Both the position numbers and the translations under genes were made by a program. A DNA stretch of 64,000 nt from Sphingobacteriaceae bacterium (GTDB taxonomy: Bacteria; Bacteroidota; Bacteroidia; UBA7662), in assembly GCA_013824115.1 (NCBI GenBank), contig PNNG01000034.1:62001-126000 (forward strand), written 5' to 3'. Position 1 is the stretch's first letter; each line of letters begins with the position of its first letter. Shown here one piece after another: positions 34,117 to 42,949 of the stretch. The notes beneath the pieces were generated by a model. The model saw nothing but the letters and a program-made list of their open reading frames with translations. It was not told the origin of the DNA and did no database searches.

Positions 34117-35014
34117 TGTGCAGTATGCTGAGGTAACTTTTGTATCGTTCGGCTGAAATTTCATCGGTTTCTACGGCAGCACGTACGGCACAACCGGGTT
34201 CGTGGGTGTGGGTACAGGTGTTGAATCGACAATTTTCGAGGTATGAACGCATTTCAGGAAAAAAATGGCCGAGTTCATATCCTGCAATGTCAATCACCCC
34301 CAATTCTTTGATGCCGGGTGTATCAATGATTTGGATGCCGGATGCTGGTTCAAACATTTCTGCAAAGGTAGTGGTGTGTGTGCCCTTTGAAGAATATTGG
34401 CTTATCTCTCCGGTTTTGAGGGTCAGCTTGGGAAACAAGTTATTAAGTAAAGAGCTTTTGCCAACCCCCGAGAAACCACTGACCAAGGTCACTTTATCAT
34501 TCAACCAGTTGCGTACTGCATCGAGACCTTCACCCGTTTTCACAGAGCAAAAGCTGATGTTGTAGCCAGCTTTTTGGTAGATCAGGGCAATATCTTCAAA
34601 CACTTCGTGCGCATCGGCTCCCCACAAATCAGATTTGTTGAAGAGAATGCGCACCGGAATGTCGTAAGCTTCTGCCGTTACCAAAAAACGATCGATAAAT
34701 CCCAGCGATATGCGCGGCTCAAAAAGGGTGGCCACCAGCAATGCCTGATCGAGGTTGGCGGCCAACACATGGGTTTGCTTGCTCAGGTTGGTCGACTTAC
34801 GGATGATATAGTTGCGTCTATCGTCAATACCTGTAATCACACTGCCATCGCGGGCATCGTGCTCAAAGCTTACCCAATCGCCCACGGCAACCGGATTGGT
34901 ATTCTTGCTTCCCAACAGGCGCAGCTTGCCACGGATACGACAATCGTAACGCAGCCCGTCTTCACCTTTCACGGTATACCAACTTCCGGTTGATTTGTGT
35001 ACCTGGCCTCTCAA
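34097..35014 (-). CDS. rsgA: Ribosome small subunit-dependent GTPase A
   Basis: RsgA is a circularly permuted GTPase that checks and helps complete 30S ribosome maturation. The 305-residue protein has an N-terminal OB fold (GQVHKSTGSWYTV, VAVGDWVSF). The G motifs come in permuted order: NKSD, then the P-loop GFSGVGKSS, then DTPGIKE. The C-terminal zinc site is C262, C267, H269 or H271, and C275. It starts 5 nt after the lon stop codon. Confidence 0.97.
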   Translation of the reverse strand: MRGQVHKSTGSWYTVKGEDGLRYDCRIRGKLRLLGSKNTNPVAVGDWVSFEHDARDGSVITGIDDRRNYIIRKSTNLSKQTHVLAANLDQALLVATLFEPRISLGFIDRFLVTAEAYDIPVRILFNKSDLWGADAHEVFEDIALIYQKAGYNISFCSVKTGEGLDAVRNWLNDKVTLVSGFSGVGKSSLLNNLFPKLTLKTGEISQYSSKGTHTTTFAEMFEPASGIQIIDTPGIKELGVIDIAGYELGHFFPEMRSYLENCRFNTCTHTHEPGCAVRAAVETDEISAERYKSYLSILHNEDTFN

Positions 35015-35019
35015 ATCGC

Positions 35020-37509
35020 TTACTTTTTGCCGTTGTTTTCCGCCGATTCGATGAATTTGCTGAAATCGACGGCCTTTTTGATTTTTTCGGTGGTTAATGC
35101 CAGCTCAAGTACTTCTTCCATGCGGTTTACATAATGGAAGGTGAGCTCTTTGATGTACTCGGGACGGATATCTTCCACATCCTTGCGGTTTTGGGTACAC
35201 ATGATGATATTGGTGATGCCTGCCCGCTTGGCTGCCAGAATTTTCTCCTTGATGCCACCCACAGGCAATACTTTGCCGCGTAGCGTAATTTCACCTGTCA
35301 TGGCCAGGTTTTTCCGCACCTTGCGCTGGGTATAAGCCGATACAATGCTGGTAAGCATGGTGATGCCGGCTGAGGGACCATCCTTAGGTGTGGCACCTTC
35401 GGGCACGTGGATGTAAATATCAGTGGCGTCGAACAAGCGGTGGTCGATGCCCAGGGCGTCGGCATGGGTGCGCACATAAGCCATGGCAATGCTGGCCGAT
35501 TCTTTCATCACATCGCCCAAATTGCCGGTAATCTGCAAACGGCCTTTACCGCGACTCACGCCTGTCTCGATGAACAAAATATCGCCACCCACCGAGGTCC
35601 AAGCCAAGCCGGTTACAACGCCGGCACTTTCGTTGCCTTCGTATAAATCCTGATCGAAAATGCGTGGACCAAGAATTTTTTTGATGGATTCATCATCCAC
35701 CTCTACCTCGTAAGGCTCTTCCAACGCCTTGAGTTTGGCGTAACCACGCACGAGCGAGGCAATGCGCTTGTCGAGCGTACGTACACCCGACTCGCGGGTG
35801 TAGCCTTCGATGACTTTGCGTACGCTGGCGGGATTGAGTTTTACATCTGTCTTCTCCAGGCCGTGCTCTTCGAGCTGCTTAGGGATGAGGTATTTTTTAG
35901 CAATCTCCAGCTTTTCTTCAATGGTGTAGCCGTTGATTTCAATCACTTCCATGCGGTCGAGCAGGGCTGGCTGAATGGGAGCGAGGCTGTTGGCCGTGGC
36001 AATGAACAGCACCTTGCTGAGGTCGTAATCGAGCTCGAGGTAGTGGTCGAAGAAGGTGCTGTTTTGCTCGGGATCAAGCACTTCGAGCAGGGCCGACGAC
36101 ACGTCGCCGCGAAAATCGCTTCCCACCTTATCGATTTCATCGAGCACCATCACCGGATTGCTCTTACCTGCCTTTTTCACACTTTGAATAATACGGCCGG
36201 GCATGGCGCCAATGTAGGTTTTGCGGTGACCACGGATGGTTGCTTCGTCGTGCACCCCACCCAAGCTCATACGCACATATTCGCGGCCAACTGCCTTGGC
36301 AATGCTCTTACCCAGTGAGGTTTTACCTACACCAGGGGGACCAACCAATAGCAGGATAGGCGCTTTCATATTCGCTTTGAGCTTGAGAACGGCCAAGTAC
36401 TCAAGGATGCGATCTTTCACCTTTTCCAGGCCGTAATGGTCGGTATCAAGGATTTTTTTGGCACGTTTCAGGTCGAAACGGTCTTTGCTAAACTCCTCCC
36501 ACGGCAGTTCAAGCATCAGCTCCACATAGTTCAATACCACGCTGTAATCGGCCGCGGCCGGATTCATGCGCTGCAGCTTATCAAGCTCTTTGTTGAAGTG
36601 CTCCTGCACTGTTTTCGACCATTTTTTGCTTTTACCGCGCTCGCGCAGGTTTTGTACCTCCAAATCGGGGGTAGCTCCACCCAGTTCTTCCTGGATGGTT
36701 TTGAGCTGCTGGTGCAGGAAGTATTCTCGCTGCTGCTTGTCTAAATCGACCTTTACCTTGCTCTGGATCAGGTTCTTCAGCTCCAGCATTTGGAACTCTT
36801 TGCTAAGGAGGGTGAGCACATCGGTGGCACGCTCCTTTAAATTTTCTACTTCGAGCAAACGTTGCTTTTCCGCAACTTCTACATTCAGATTGCTGGCGAT
36901 GAAATTCACCAAAAAAGCAGGACTCTCAATGTTTTTGAGGGCAATGGCTGCTTCGCTCGGAATGTTGGGCGATAATTGGATGATTTGTTGGGCTAAATCT
37001 TTGGTTGACCCGATCAAGGCATCGAATTCCTTATCGCTTTTCTTCGGTTTGAGGTCCTTGCTATGTGAAATTCGCGCTTTGATATACGGTTCAAAGCTGG
37101 TGATTTGCTCTAAACGGAAACGCTGACGACCCTGAATAATGACCGTGGTATTGCCATCGGGCATGCGCAGCATCTTGAGGATGCGGGCTACAGTACCAAA
37201 AGGGTGAAGGTCGGCAAATCCAGGATCTTCCACCGATACATCGCGCTGCGAAACTACACCGATGGTTTTATCAGCACCATTGGCATCACGGATGAGCTTG
37301 ATTGATTTGTCGCGACCCACTGTGATGGGAATTACCACGCCGGGAAAAAGTACCGTATTGCGCAGCGGCAATATTGGCAGCTCTTCCGGAAAATTGTCGC
37401 CTTTGTCATCTTCTCCTTCGTCGCCCACCGTCATAATGGGGATGAATTCTGCGTCGTCGTCGTAGCCTTGTAAGTTCAAAAAATCGCTTTGGGGATATTT
37501 ATCGTGCAT
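35020..37509 (-). CDS. lon: ATP-dependent protease Lon
   Basis: Lon degrades misfolded and regulatory proteins. The 829-residue protein has the N-terminal substrate-binding domain (ELPILPLRNTVLFPGVVIPI), a coiled-coil region, the AAA+ domain (GPPGVGKTS, then a Walker B in VMVLDEIDKVG), and the protease domain with the Ser-Lys dyad S713 (PKDGPSAG) and K756 (GGIKEK). An acidic stretch near residues 25-42 precedes the LAN domain. The start codon lies only 5 nt after a TACTTTTG box and 14 nt after a perfect inverted repeat, suggesting tight control and perhaps a leaderless transcript. clpB lies upstream and rsgA downstream on the same strand. Confidence 0.98.
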   Translation of the reverse strand: MHDKYPQSDFLNLQGYDDDAEFIPIMTVGDEGEDDKGDNFPEELPILPLRNTVLFPGVVIPITVGRDKSIKLIRDANGADKTIGVVSQRDVSVEDPGFADLHPFGTVARILKMLRMPDGNTTVIIQGRQRFRLEQITSFEPYIKARISHSKDLKPKKSDKEFDALIGSTKDLAQQIIQLSPNIPSEAAIALKNIESPAFLVNFIASNLNVEVAEKQRLLEVENLKERATDVLTLLSKEFQMLELKNLIQSKVKVDLDKQQREYFLHQQLKTIQEELGGATPDLEVQNLRERGKSKKWSKTVQEHFNKELDKLQRMNPAAADYSVVLNYVELMLELPWEEFSKDRFDLKRAKKILDTDHYGLEKVKDRILEYLAVLKLKANMKAPILLLVGPPGVGKTSLGKSIAKAVGREYVRMSLGGVHDEATIRGHRKTYIGAMPGRIIQSVKKAGKSNPVMVLDEIDKVGSDFRGDVSSALLEVLDPEQNSTFFDHYLELDYDLSKVLFIATANSLAPIQPALLDRMEVIEINGYTIEEKLEIAKKYLIPKQLEEHGLEKTDVKLNPASVRKVIEGYTRESGVRTLDKRIASLVRGYAKLKALEEPYEVEVDDESIKKILGPRIFDQDLYEGNESAGVVTGLAWTSVGGDILFIETGVSRGKGRLQITGNLGDVMKESASIAMAYVRTHADALGIDHRLFDATDIYIHVPEGATPKDGPSAGITMLTSIVSAYTQRKVRKNLAMTGEITLRGKVLPVGGIKEKILAAKRAGITNIIMCTQNRKDVEDIRPEYIKELTFHYVNRMEEVLELALTTEKIKKAVDFSKFIESAENNGKK

Positions 37510-37514
37510 ATTTT

Positions 37515-37552
37515 CAAAAGTAAAGGTTTGCTGTCAAACTGACAGCAAACCT
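37515..37552 (-). promoter_or_regulatory. lon promoter with overlapping 13-bp palindrome, also candidate clpB terminator
   Basis: The perfect inverted repeat AGGTTTGCTGTCA / TGACAGCAAACCT (37524-37552, 3-nt centre) sits between clpB and lon. On the minus strand its left arm contains TTTG, which is 23 nt from TACTTTTG (plus 37515-37522), giving a plausible promoter whose spacer is the palindrome. The same DNA also makes a hairpin followed by TTTACTTTT, so clpB termination is the alternative reading. Confidence 0.5.
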
Positions 37553-37595
37553 GTGAAATGTTTTTAAGTCAAGATTGGTGCCACAGCCTCAGAGC

Positions 37596-40205
37596 TTACA
37601 CCACCACTTCCTGATTGCGGAAAACCAGGCCCACTTCGTCGAAGTGATCGATGAGGATGGCTTGCTCGGGCTTGATGTTGCCTGCCAGCATTTCTTTCGA
37701 CAACTTGTTCAAAATCTCCTTTTGCATGGTGCGTTTGAGTGGTCGAGCACCAAACTGCGGATCAAAGCCAACACCGGCCAAGTAATCGATGGCTGCATCG
37801 GTGGCTCCAATGAGGATGTTTTTGCTTTCTAGCAGTTTACGCAGCCCCTCGAGTTGCAAGTACACAATCGACCGGATATCGGCTTTCGAAAGTGGATTGA
37901 ACATGATTACCTCGTCGATGCGGTTCAAAAACTCGGGGCGCATACTGCCTTTGAGCAATTCGAATAACTCGGTTTTGGTTCGAGCTATTACGTCCTCGCG
38001 GTTTTTGTCGGTAATGCCTTCAAAATTGGCCTGAATGATGGGCGCGCCTAAGTTCGAGGTCATGATGATGATGGTGTTGCGGAAGTTCACCGTCCGGCCT
38101 TTGTTGTCGGTCAGGCGGCCTTCGTCGAGCACTTGCAGCAGCACGTTGAATACATCGGGGTGTGCTTTTTCAATTTCGTCGAGCAGCAATACCGAGTAGG
38201 GGTGACGACGCACGGCCTCGGTGAGTTGACCACCCTCATCGTAACCCACATAGCCGGGAGGAGCTCCCACCAAGCGCGAAACGCTGTGCCTTTCTTGGTA
38301 TTCACTCATGTCGATGCGCACCATGGCCTGGTCGTCGTTGAACAAAAAGCCGGCGAGCGCTTTGGCCAATTCGGTTTTACCTACCCCGGTGGTTCCAAGG
38401 AAGATAAAGGAGCCGATTGGCTTTTTTTCGTCTTGTAATCCGGCACGCGAACGGCGTACAGCATCGGCAACTGCCTCAATGGCCTCTTCCTGTCCCACCA
38501 CGCGCTTGTGCAATTCTTGTTCGAGGCGGAGCAATTTCATGCGTTCGCTTTCAAGCATGCGCTGTACCGGAATGCCGGTCCATTTGGCCACCACTTCAGC
38601 CACGTCTTCAGCCGTTACCTCTTCCTTCAGCATTTTGCTGTCGGTTTGCAACAGGCTCAGCTTTTCTTGCGCTTGCACCAAAGCCTGCTCGCTTTCTTTG
38701 AGCAAACCGTAACGGATTTCAGCCACCCGGCCAAAGTCGGCAGCACGTTCGGCCTGTTCGGCTTCGAGTTTGAGTTGTTCGCTTTTTTCTTTGATGCGTT
38801 GAATGTCTTCTACTAGGTCTTTTTCCATCCGCCAGCGAGCGCGCAGGGCGTCGGCATCCTGACGGCGGTTGGCCAGTTCCAAGTCGAGTACTTTTACTTT
38901 TTCGGCGTCTTTTTCACGCAACATGGCCTCACGTTCAATTTCGAGCTGCATGATTTTGCGCTGCAGCTCGTCGAGTTCTTCAGGCACTGAGTCTATCTCT
39001 ATTCGGAGCCTAGAAGCCGACTCGTCGATGAGGTCGATGGCTTTATCAGGCAGAAAACGGTCGGTAATGTAGCGCTGACTGAGTTCAACGGCCGCAATGA
39101 TGGCTTCATCTCGGATTTGCACTTTGTGGTGGGTTTCGTAGCGCTCTTTCAAGCCACGCAAAATGCTGATGGCATCGGCGGCATTGGGTTCTTCAACCAA
39201 TACTTTTTGGAAACGACGTTCCAGGGCCTTGTCTTTCTCAAAATACTTTTGGTATTCGTTAAGGGTGGTGGCACCAATGGCCCGCAGTTCACCACGTGCC
39301 AAGGCGGGTTTGAGGATGTTGGCGGCATCCATGGCACCTTCTCCACCGCCGCCTGCACCTACGAGGGTGTGGATTTCGTCAATAAAGAGCACAATTTCGC
39401 CATCACTTGAGGTAACTTCTTTTACAACAGCTTTCAGTCGCTCTTCGAACTCCCCTTTGTATTTGGCGCCAGCGATGAGAGAACCCATATCAAGTGAAAA
39501 TACCACCTTGCTTTTGAGGTTTTCTGGCACATCACCTTTGATGATGCGATGGGCAATGCCCTCGGCTATGGCTGTTTTACCCACGCCGGGTTCGCCAATG
39601 AGGATGGGGTTGTTTTTGGTGCGGCGACTCAAAATCTGGATTACTCGCCGAATTTCTTCATCGCGACCAATCACCGGATCGAGTTTGCCGGCTTCGGCCA
39701 ATTCGTTGAGGTTTTTGGCGTATTTGCTAAGGGCCTGGTAACTGTTTTCAGCATGTTGGTCAGTAACCTTTTCGCCTTTTCGTAGCTCTTGAATGGCTTT
39801 TTGAAGGCCTTTTTCGGTGAGCCCGGCGTCTTTGAGCATGCGTGAAGTGGTTTCATTGGCTGCCAGCATGTGCAGGAGCAGCTGCTCTGCGGTAACGAAG
39901 CTGTCGCCGCTCTTTTGCAGCGATTGCTGGGCAAGTGCCAGGGTCTTTTGAGCTTCGGCAGAGAGGTAGGGTTGTGCGCCCGAAACCTTTGGCAACGTTT
40001 GCAGCTGTTGTTGGTTGGCGGCCATCAGCCGATTAACATTCACCCCGTTCTTTTCGAACAGGTAGGTGAACAGCTGTTGATCGGCTTCGTACAAACCTTG
40101 CAAAAGGTGTGCATGGGTGATGACCTGGTGTTCCATTCCCAGCGCCAGCTGCACAGCTTGCTGGATGCCCTCTTGCGCTTTGACTGTGAATTTATCGAGA
40201 TTCAT
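37596..40205 (-). CDS. clpB: ATP-dependent disaggregase ClpB
   Basis: ClpB pulls polypeptides out of aggregates together with the DnaK system. From the ATG at 40205 (MNLDKFTVKAQEGIQQAVQLA) the protein has 869 residues, full length. It has the Clp N domain with two repeats (1-150), the first AAA+ domain with GEPGVGKTA and FIDEIHTLVGAGG, and a long coiled-coil middle domain (about 400-540) that distinguishes ClpB from ClpA/C. The second AAA+ domain carries GTTGVGKTE and LLLDEIEKAHPD, followed by the C-terminal D2-small domain. The longer frame to 40475 is not family sequence. lon follows 86 bp downstream. Confidence 0.97.
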   Translation of the reverse strand: MNLDKFTVKAQEGIQQAVQLALGMEHQVITHAHLLQGLYEADQQLFTYLFEKNGVNVNRLMAANQQQLQTLPKVSGAQPYLSAEAQKTLALAQQSLQKSGDSFVTAEQLLLHMLAANETTSRMLKDAGLTEKGLQKAIQELRKGEKVTDQHAENSYQALSKYAKNLNELAEAGKLDPVIGRDEEIRRVIQILSRRTKNNPILIGEPGVGKTAIAEGIAHRIIKGDVPENLKSKVVFSLDMGSLIAGAKYKGEFEERLKAVVKEVTSSDGEIVLFIDEIHTLVGAGGGGEGAMDAANILKPALARGELRAIGATTLNEYQKYFEKDKALERRFQKVLVEEPNAADAISILRGLKERYETHHKVQIRDEAIIAAVELSQRYITDRFLPDKAIDLIDESASRLRIEIDSVPEELDELQRKIMQLEIEREAMLREKDAEKVKVLDLELANRRQDADALRARWRMEKDLVEDIQRIKEKSEQLKLEAEQAERAADFGRVAEIRYGLLKESEQALVQAQEKLSLLQTDSKMLKEEVTAEDVAEVVAKWTGIPVQRMLESERMKLLRLEQELHKRVVGQEEAIEAVADAVRRSRAGLQDEKKPIGSFIFLGTTGVGKTELAKALAGFLFNDDQAMVRIDMSEYQERHSVSRLVGAPPGYVGYDEGGQLTEAVRRHPYSVLLLDEIEKAHPDVFNVLLQVLDEGRLTDNKGRTVNFRNTIIIMTSNLGAPIIQANFEGITDKNREDVIARTKTELFELLKGSMRPEFLNRIDEVIMFNPLSKADIRSIVYLQLEGLRKLLESKNILIGATDAAIDYLAGVGFDPQFGARPLKRTMQKEILNKLSKEMLAGNIKPEQAILIDHFDEVGLVFRNQEVVV

Positions 40206-40385
40206 TTTTTTGTTTTTCTGCTGCCGCTCAAAAGCCAATCCAACCGTTAAACTTGGCCATTTTGGCTTGATTTTGTTAGGTCTAAGCGACTTTTTGGCTG
40301 ATTTACATGTATTGGGCGGCCATTTTGCCGGAAGTACGTAGCTTTCGGAACCCTTTTGCCATCGGGTTGTTGGATATTGAACACC

Positions 40386-41570
40386 ATGAAAGAACGCAAT
40401 TTGCTGCTGTTGTTGGCGGCTATTCAATTCACCAACATCCTCGATTTTATGATCATGATGCCTTTGGGTCCTCAACTGATGCGCATCTTCGATATCTCAC
40501 CGGCTCAATTCAGTTCCTTGGTTTCGGCTTATACATTTAGTGCGGGTGTTGTGGGTTTTGCTGCAGCCTTTTTCATCGACAGGGTACCACGGAAGCAGAT
40601 GTTGGTGGTGGTGTATGCCGGATTTGTAATGGGTACACTTGCCTGCGCCATGTCGCCGGGCTATTGGTGGTTGTTGTTCAGCAGGGTGTTTACGGGTGCG
40701 TTCGGGGGGATGTTGGGGGCCTTGGTAATGAGCATTGTAGGTGATGCCATTCCCATGGAGCGCAGGGCTACGGCCATGGGAAAAATCATGGCGGCTTTTA
40801 GCGCCGCATCGGTATTGGGTGTTCCGTTTAGTTTGTACTTGGCTTCGGTAACCAATTGGCATGCACCTTTTTATTTCTTGGCAGGTGCTGGGGTGTTCAT
40901 TTGGCTGGGCATCTTGCGTTTTGTACCGGTTTTGCAACAGTCGGGTGGGAGAGATGGGGTGGCGCTCAGGCCCATGGAAATTATTCAAACCGTGGTGCGC
41001 GAGCGGAATTTGCGCACGGCCTTGTTCCTTACCATGATCATGATGCTGGGTAATTTTACCATAACGCCTTTTATCAGTCCTACCATGGTGGCCAACGTGG
41101 GTTTCAGCGAACAGCAATTGACCTACATCTATCTTACAGGCGGATTCATCACCTTGTTCAGCTCGCCCTGGGTGGGCCGATTGGCCGATAAATTTGGTTC
41201 TAAACGGGTTTTCACCTGGTTTGTACTCATTTCTCTCATTCCCATCGTCATCATCACCAACCTCCAACCCACACCTATTGCTTGGGTATTGCTGGTTACC
41301 TCTTCCTATTTTGTAGTAAGTGGTGGTCGTATGATTCCTGCACAAACGCTCATTACTTCGGCGGTGAAGCCCGAAATGAGGGGCAGTTTTATGAGTTTGA
41401 ACAGCTCTGTACAACAGTTGGCTACCGCTGCAGCAGCTTTCATAGCTGGCCTCATTATGGTGCGGAATGAAGATGGTACCTTATCGAATTATCCTTACGT
41501 GGGCATGTTGAGCATTGTGCTTTGCCTGTTGAGCATCTGGATTGCCCGTAGGGTGAAGGCGGTTTCATAA
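40386..41570 (+). CDS. MFS transporter
   Basis: A 394-residue inner membrane protein with 12 predicted helices. It begins MKERNLLLLLAAIQFTNILDFMIMMPLGPQL and has the motif A-like loop RVPRKQML between helices 2 and 3 plus RLADKFGSKRV at the equivalent position in the second half. This layout resembles drug:H+ or sugar-efflux type DHA1 carriers, and the substrate is unknown. I use the ATG at 40386; a longer frame from 40356 adds ten residues. It is divergent from clpB across a 180-bp gap that has a TAGCTTTC box near 40340 but no other clear signal. It ends at a bidirectional terminator. Confidence 0.85.
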   Translation: MKERNLLLLLAAIQFTNILDFMIMMPLGPQLMRIFDISPAQFSSLVSAYTFSAGVVGFAAAFFIDRVPRKQMLVVVYAGFVMGTLACAMSPGYWWLLFSRVFTGAFGGMLGALVMSIVGDAIPMERRATAMGKIMAAFSAASVLGVPFSLYLASVTNWHAPFYFLAGAGVFIWLGILRFVPVLQQSGGRDGVALRPMEIIQTVVRERNLRTALFLTMIMMLGNFTITPFISPTMVANVGFSEQQLTYIYLTGGFITLFSSPWVGRLADKFGSKRVFTWFVLISLIPIVIITNLQPTPIAWVLLVTSSYFVVSGGRMIPAQTLITSAVKPEMRGSFMSLNSSVQQLATAAAAFIAGLIMVRNEDGTLSNYPYVGMLSIVLCLLSIWIARRVKAVS

Positions 41571-41606
41571 AAAAAGCCCAAACCTTGCGGAATGGGCTTC
41601 TTTTTC
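41569..41606. terminator. Bidirectional terminator after the MFS gene
   Basis: AAGCCCA (41574-41580) pairs with TGGGCTT (41593-41599) across a 12-nt loop, with an A run before and TCTTTTTC after; it sits between converging genes. Confidence 0.65.
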
Positions 41607-41616
41607 TTTGTTTTCA

Positions 41617-42732
41617 TTAAATGGCCGGCATCGGACGTTTGTTTTTGGCATTGAAGCCAACCGAAAGTCCAAGTCGTGCGCCTTCTCTGTTTGGAATCAC
41701 ATACAGGTTTACTGGAATATTCAAATGACCTGATTTGAAGGTGCGGCCCGCTGCCATAACAAATCCACTTTTCAAGCGCAGCTCTCCATTTCTATCAGCA
41801 CGCTCTACTTCATATAAGGTTAATCCGGCTACATTATTATCTCTATAATAAGTGGTACCATCCTTTTCCTGATACCAGGTAGCATAGCGGCCTATATTGA
41901 ATGTGGGTCCAAAAGCTACTTCCCAGCCACCATAATTATCTCTGAATCCATTCATCAAAGTGAAACTTGGTATAAATAAACCTTGATCTATGCCTGTGAT
42001 CATGGGGATAAACTCGAACAGTGCTTGCCAGCGGCCTTCGTTGAGGTACTGTTTCTCAAATTGGTAGCCAAATTGAAACATCATGGGAAACGCATCGTAT
42101 CCGCCTTCGCTGGTGGATTCTTTGATGCGCTGCGCAGCATTACCGGTGAATATGGTAAAGCCCATGCGGGGACCATCGTTTTCGAGCACATAGGTGTTGG
42201 GATTGTTCTTCAAATTATCGAAGTCATAGGTCTTGGTAAGTTTGCGTGCCAATTCTTGGTTCACAGGTTGTCCGAAAAATTCGCGAAGCGTAATACTCAC
42301 CATATCGGGTGTTTCTTTGGGGATATTCAAAAATTGCTTGATGATGGAGCGTTCTACTTTTCCTTGTTGCACATCGATCAAGCGGAATTGAATCAGAATC
42401 ATTTCGCCCGCCAATTCTACGGTGCCACTTAGGATTTTCTCAACCCCCAAAGTTCTTCCCGCTTCGCTCAAGCAGATGGCGCCATAGCATTTGTCGACTT
42501 TGATGTTGTTTTTTTCTACAAGATGCTCTAAATCGTAGCGATCGAGTACCCGATAGGCACCGGTTTTTTCAAATTCAACCCGAACCAGGTTGCCCATTTG
42601 AATGGGGTCGTAATTCAATCCTTTGGTATCGATATTTAGTACGGCTGCCAAAGGAGCAGTTTGAGCATGGCTGATGGCGGTTGATGCACAAGCGCAGAAC
42701 AGCACAACGACGAGGGTGAACATTTTCTTCAT
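41617..42732 (-). CDS. Exported protein with CsgG/TolB-N-like N-terminal domain
   Basis: The 371-residue protein has a signal peptide (MKKMFTLVVVLFCACASTAISHAQ). Residues ~25-150 (VLNIDTKGLNYDPIQMGNLVRVEFEKTGAYRVLDRYDLEHLVE, then GRTLGVEKILSGTVELAGEMILIQFRLIDVQQGKV) resemble the alpha/beta CsgG/TolB-N type domain that senses or assembles in the periplasm. The C-terminal ~200 residues form beta strands of a predicted barrel or beta-sandwich (FEFIPMITGIDQGLFIPSFTL, GWEVAFGPTFNIGRYA). Function is unknown; the combination recalls Bacteroidota outer membrane proteins of unassigned role. It is divergent from an HTH regulator gene, with 217 bp of palindrome-bearing DNA between. Confidence 0.65.
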   Translation of the reverse strand: MKKMFTLVVVLFCACASTAISHAQTAPLAAVLNIDTKGLNYDPIQMGNLVRVEFEKTGAYRVLDRYDLEHLVEKNNIKVDKCYGAICLSEAGRTLGVEKILSGTVELAGEMILIQFRLIDVQQGKVERSIIKQFLNIPKETPDMVSITLREFFGQPVNQELARKLTKTYDFDNLKNNPNTYVLENDGPRMGFTIFTGNAAQRIKESTSEGGYDAFPMMFQFGYQFEKQYLNEGRWQALFEFIPMITGIDQGLFIPSFTLMNGFRDNYGGWEVAFGPTFNIGRYATWYQEKDGTTYYRDNNVAGLTLYEVERADRNGELRLKSGFVMAAGRTFKSGHLNIPVNLYVIPNREGARLGLSVGFNAKNKRPMPAI

Positions 42733-42785
42733 GGCTTTTTGTTTATTGGTACTGCAAGGTTCGGTCAGGGCGCCCATTCGGTATA

Positions 42786-42803
42786 ATCGACTTTCGTGTC
42801 GAT
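42786..42803. repeat. Inverted repeat ATCGAC-N6-GTCGAT
   Basis: A perfect 6-bp inverted repeat with a 6-nt centre, 54 bp upstream of the CsgG-like gene's start codon. It could be a regulator half-site pair or a leader hairpin. Confidence 0.4.
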
Positions 42804-42869
42804 GGGGGGTAAGGTGACGACAAACGGATTGTTATGCAGAAATGAAGCAAGTTTTGGGGGAGTGTTCGG

Positions 42870-42897
42870 CGAATATTACCATGGTGTATTCGGTAAT
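42870..42897. promoter_or_regulatory. Operator-like palindrome in the divergent HTH/CsgG-like region
   Basis: CGAATA (42870-42875) and TATTCG (42887-42892) flank ACCATGGT (42878-42885), making an almost continuous dyad; ATTACC (42875-42880) and GGTAAT (42892-42897) form a second overlapping repeat with an 11-nt centre. It lies 52 bp before the HTH gene start. Confidence 0.45.
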
Positions 42898-42949
42898 TTG
42901 CATTTTTCGCAACTCGTTGTGTAGATTGCAGTACTAATTGCAAAAAGAA

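Noticed and set aside
40206-40385. tRNA or small RNA genes in the larger gaps (also 18559-18739, 42733-42949, 58265-58422, 61297-61432)
   Set aside because: I looked for cloverleaf-like arms and CCA ends and found none; only the inverted repeats listed as features were seen.
40206-40475. N-terminal extension of ClpB by 90 residues
   Set aside because: The ATG at 40205 gives the canonical ClpB N terminus; the extension overlaps the divergent MFS gene and is not family sequence. Similar extensions of mlaE and mlaF were rejected for the same reason.
40497-41414. A 305-codon open frame antisense to the MFS transporter gene
   Set aside because: The translation is rich in His, Asn, Arg and Gln with no recognisable motif, as expected from the complement of a membrane-protein gene.
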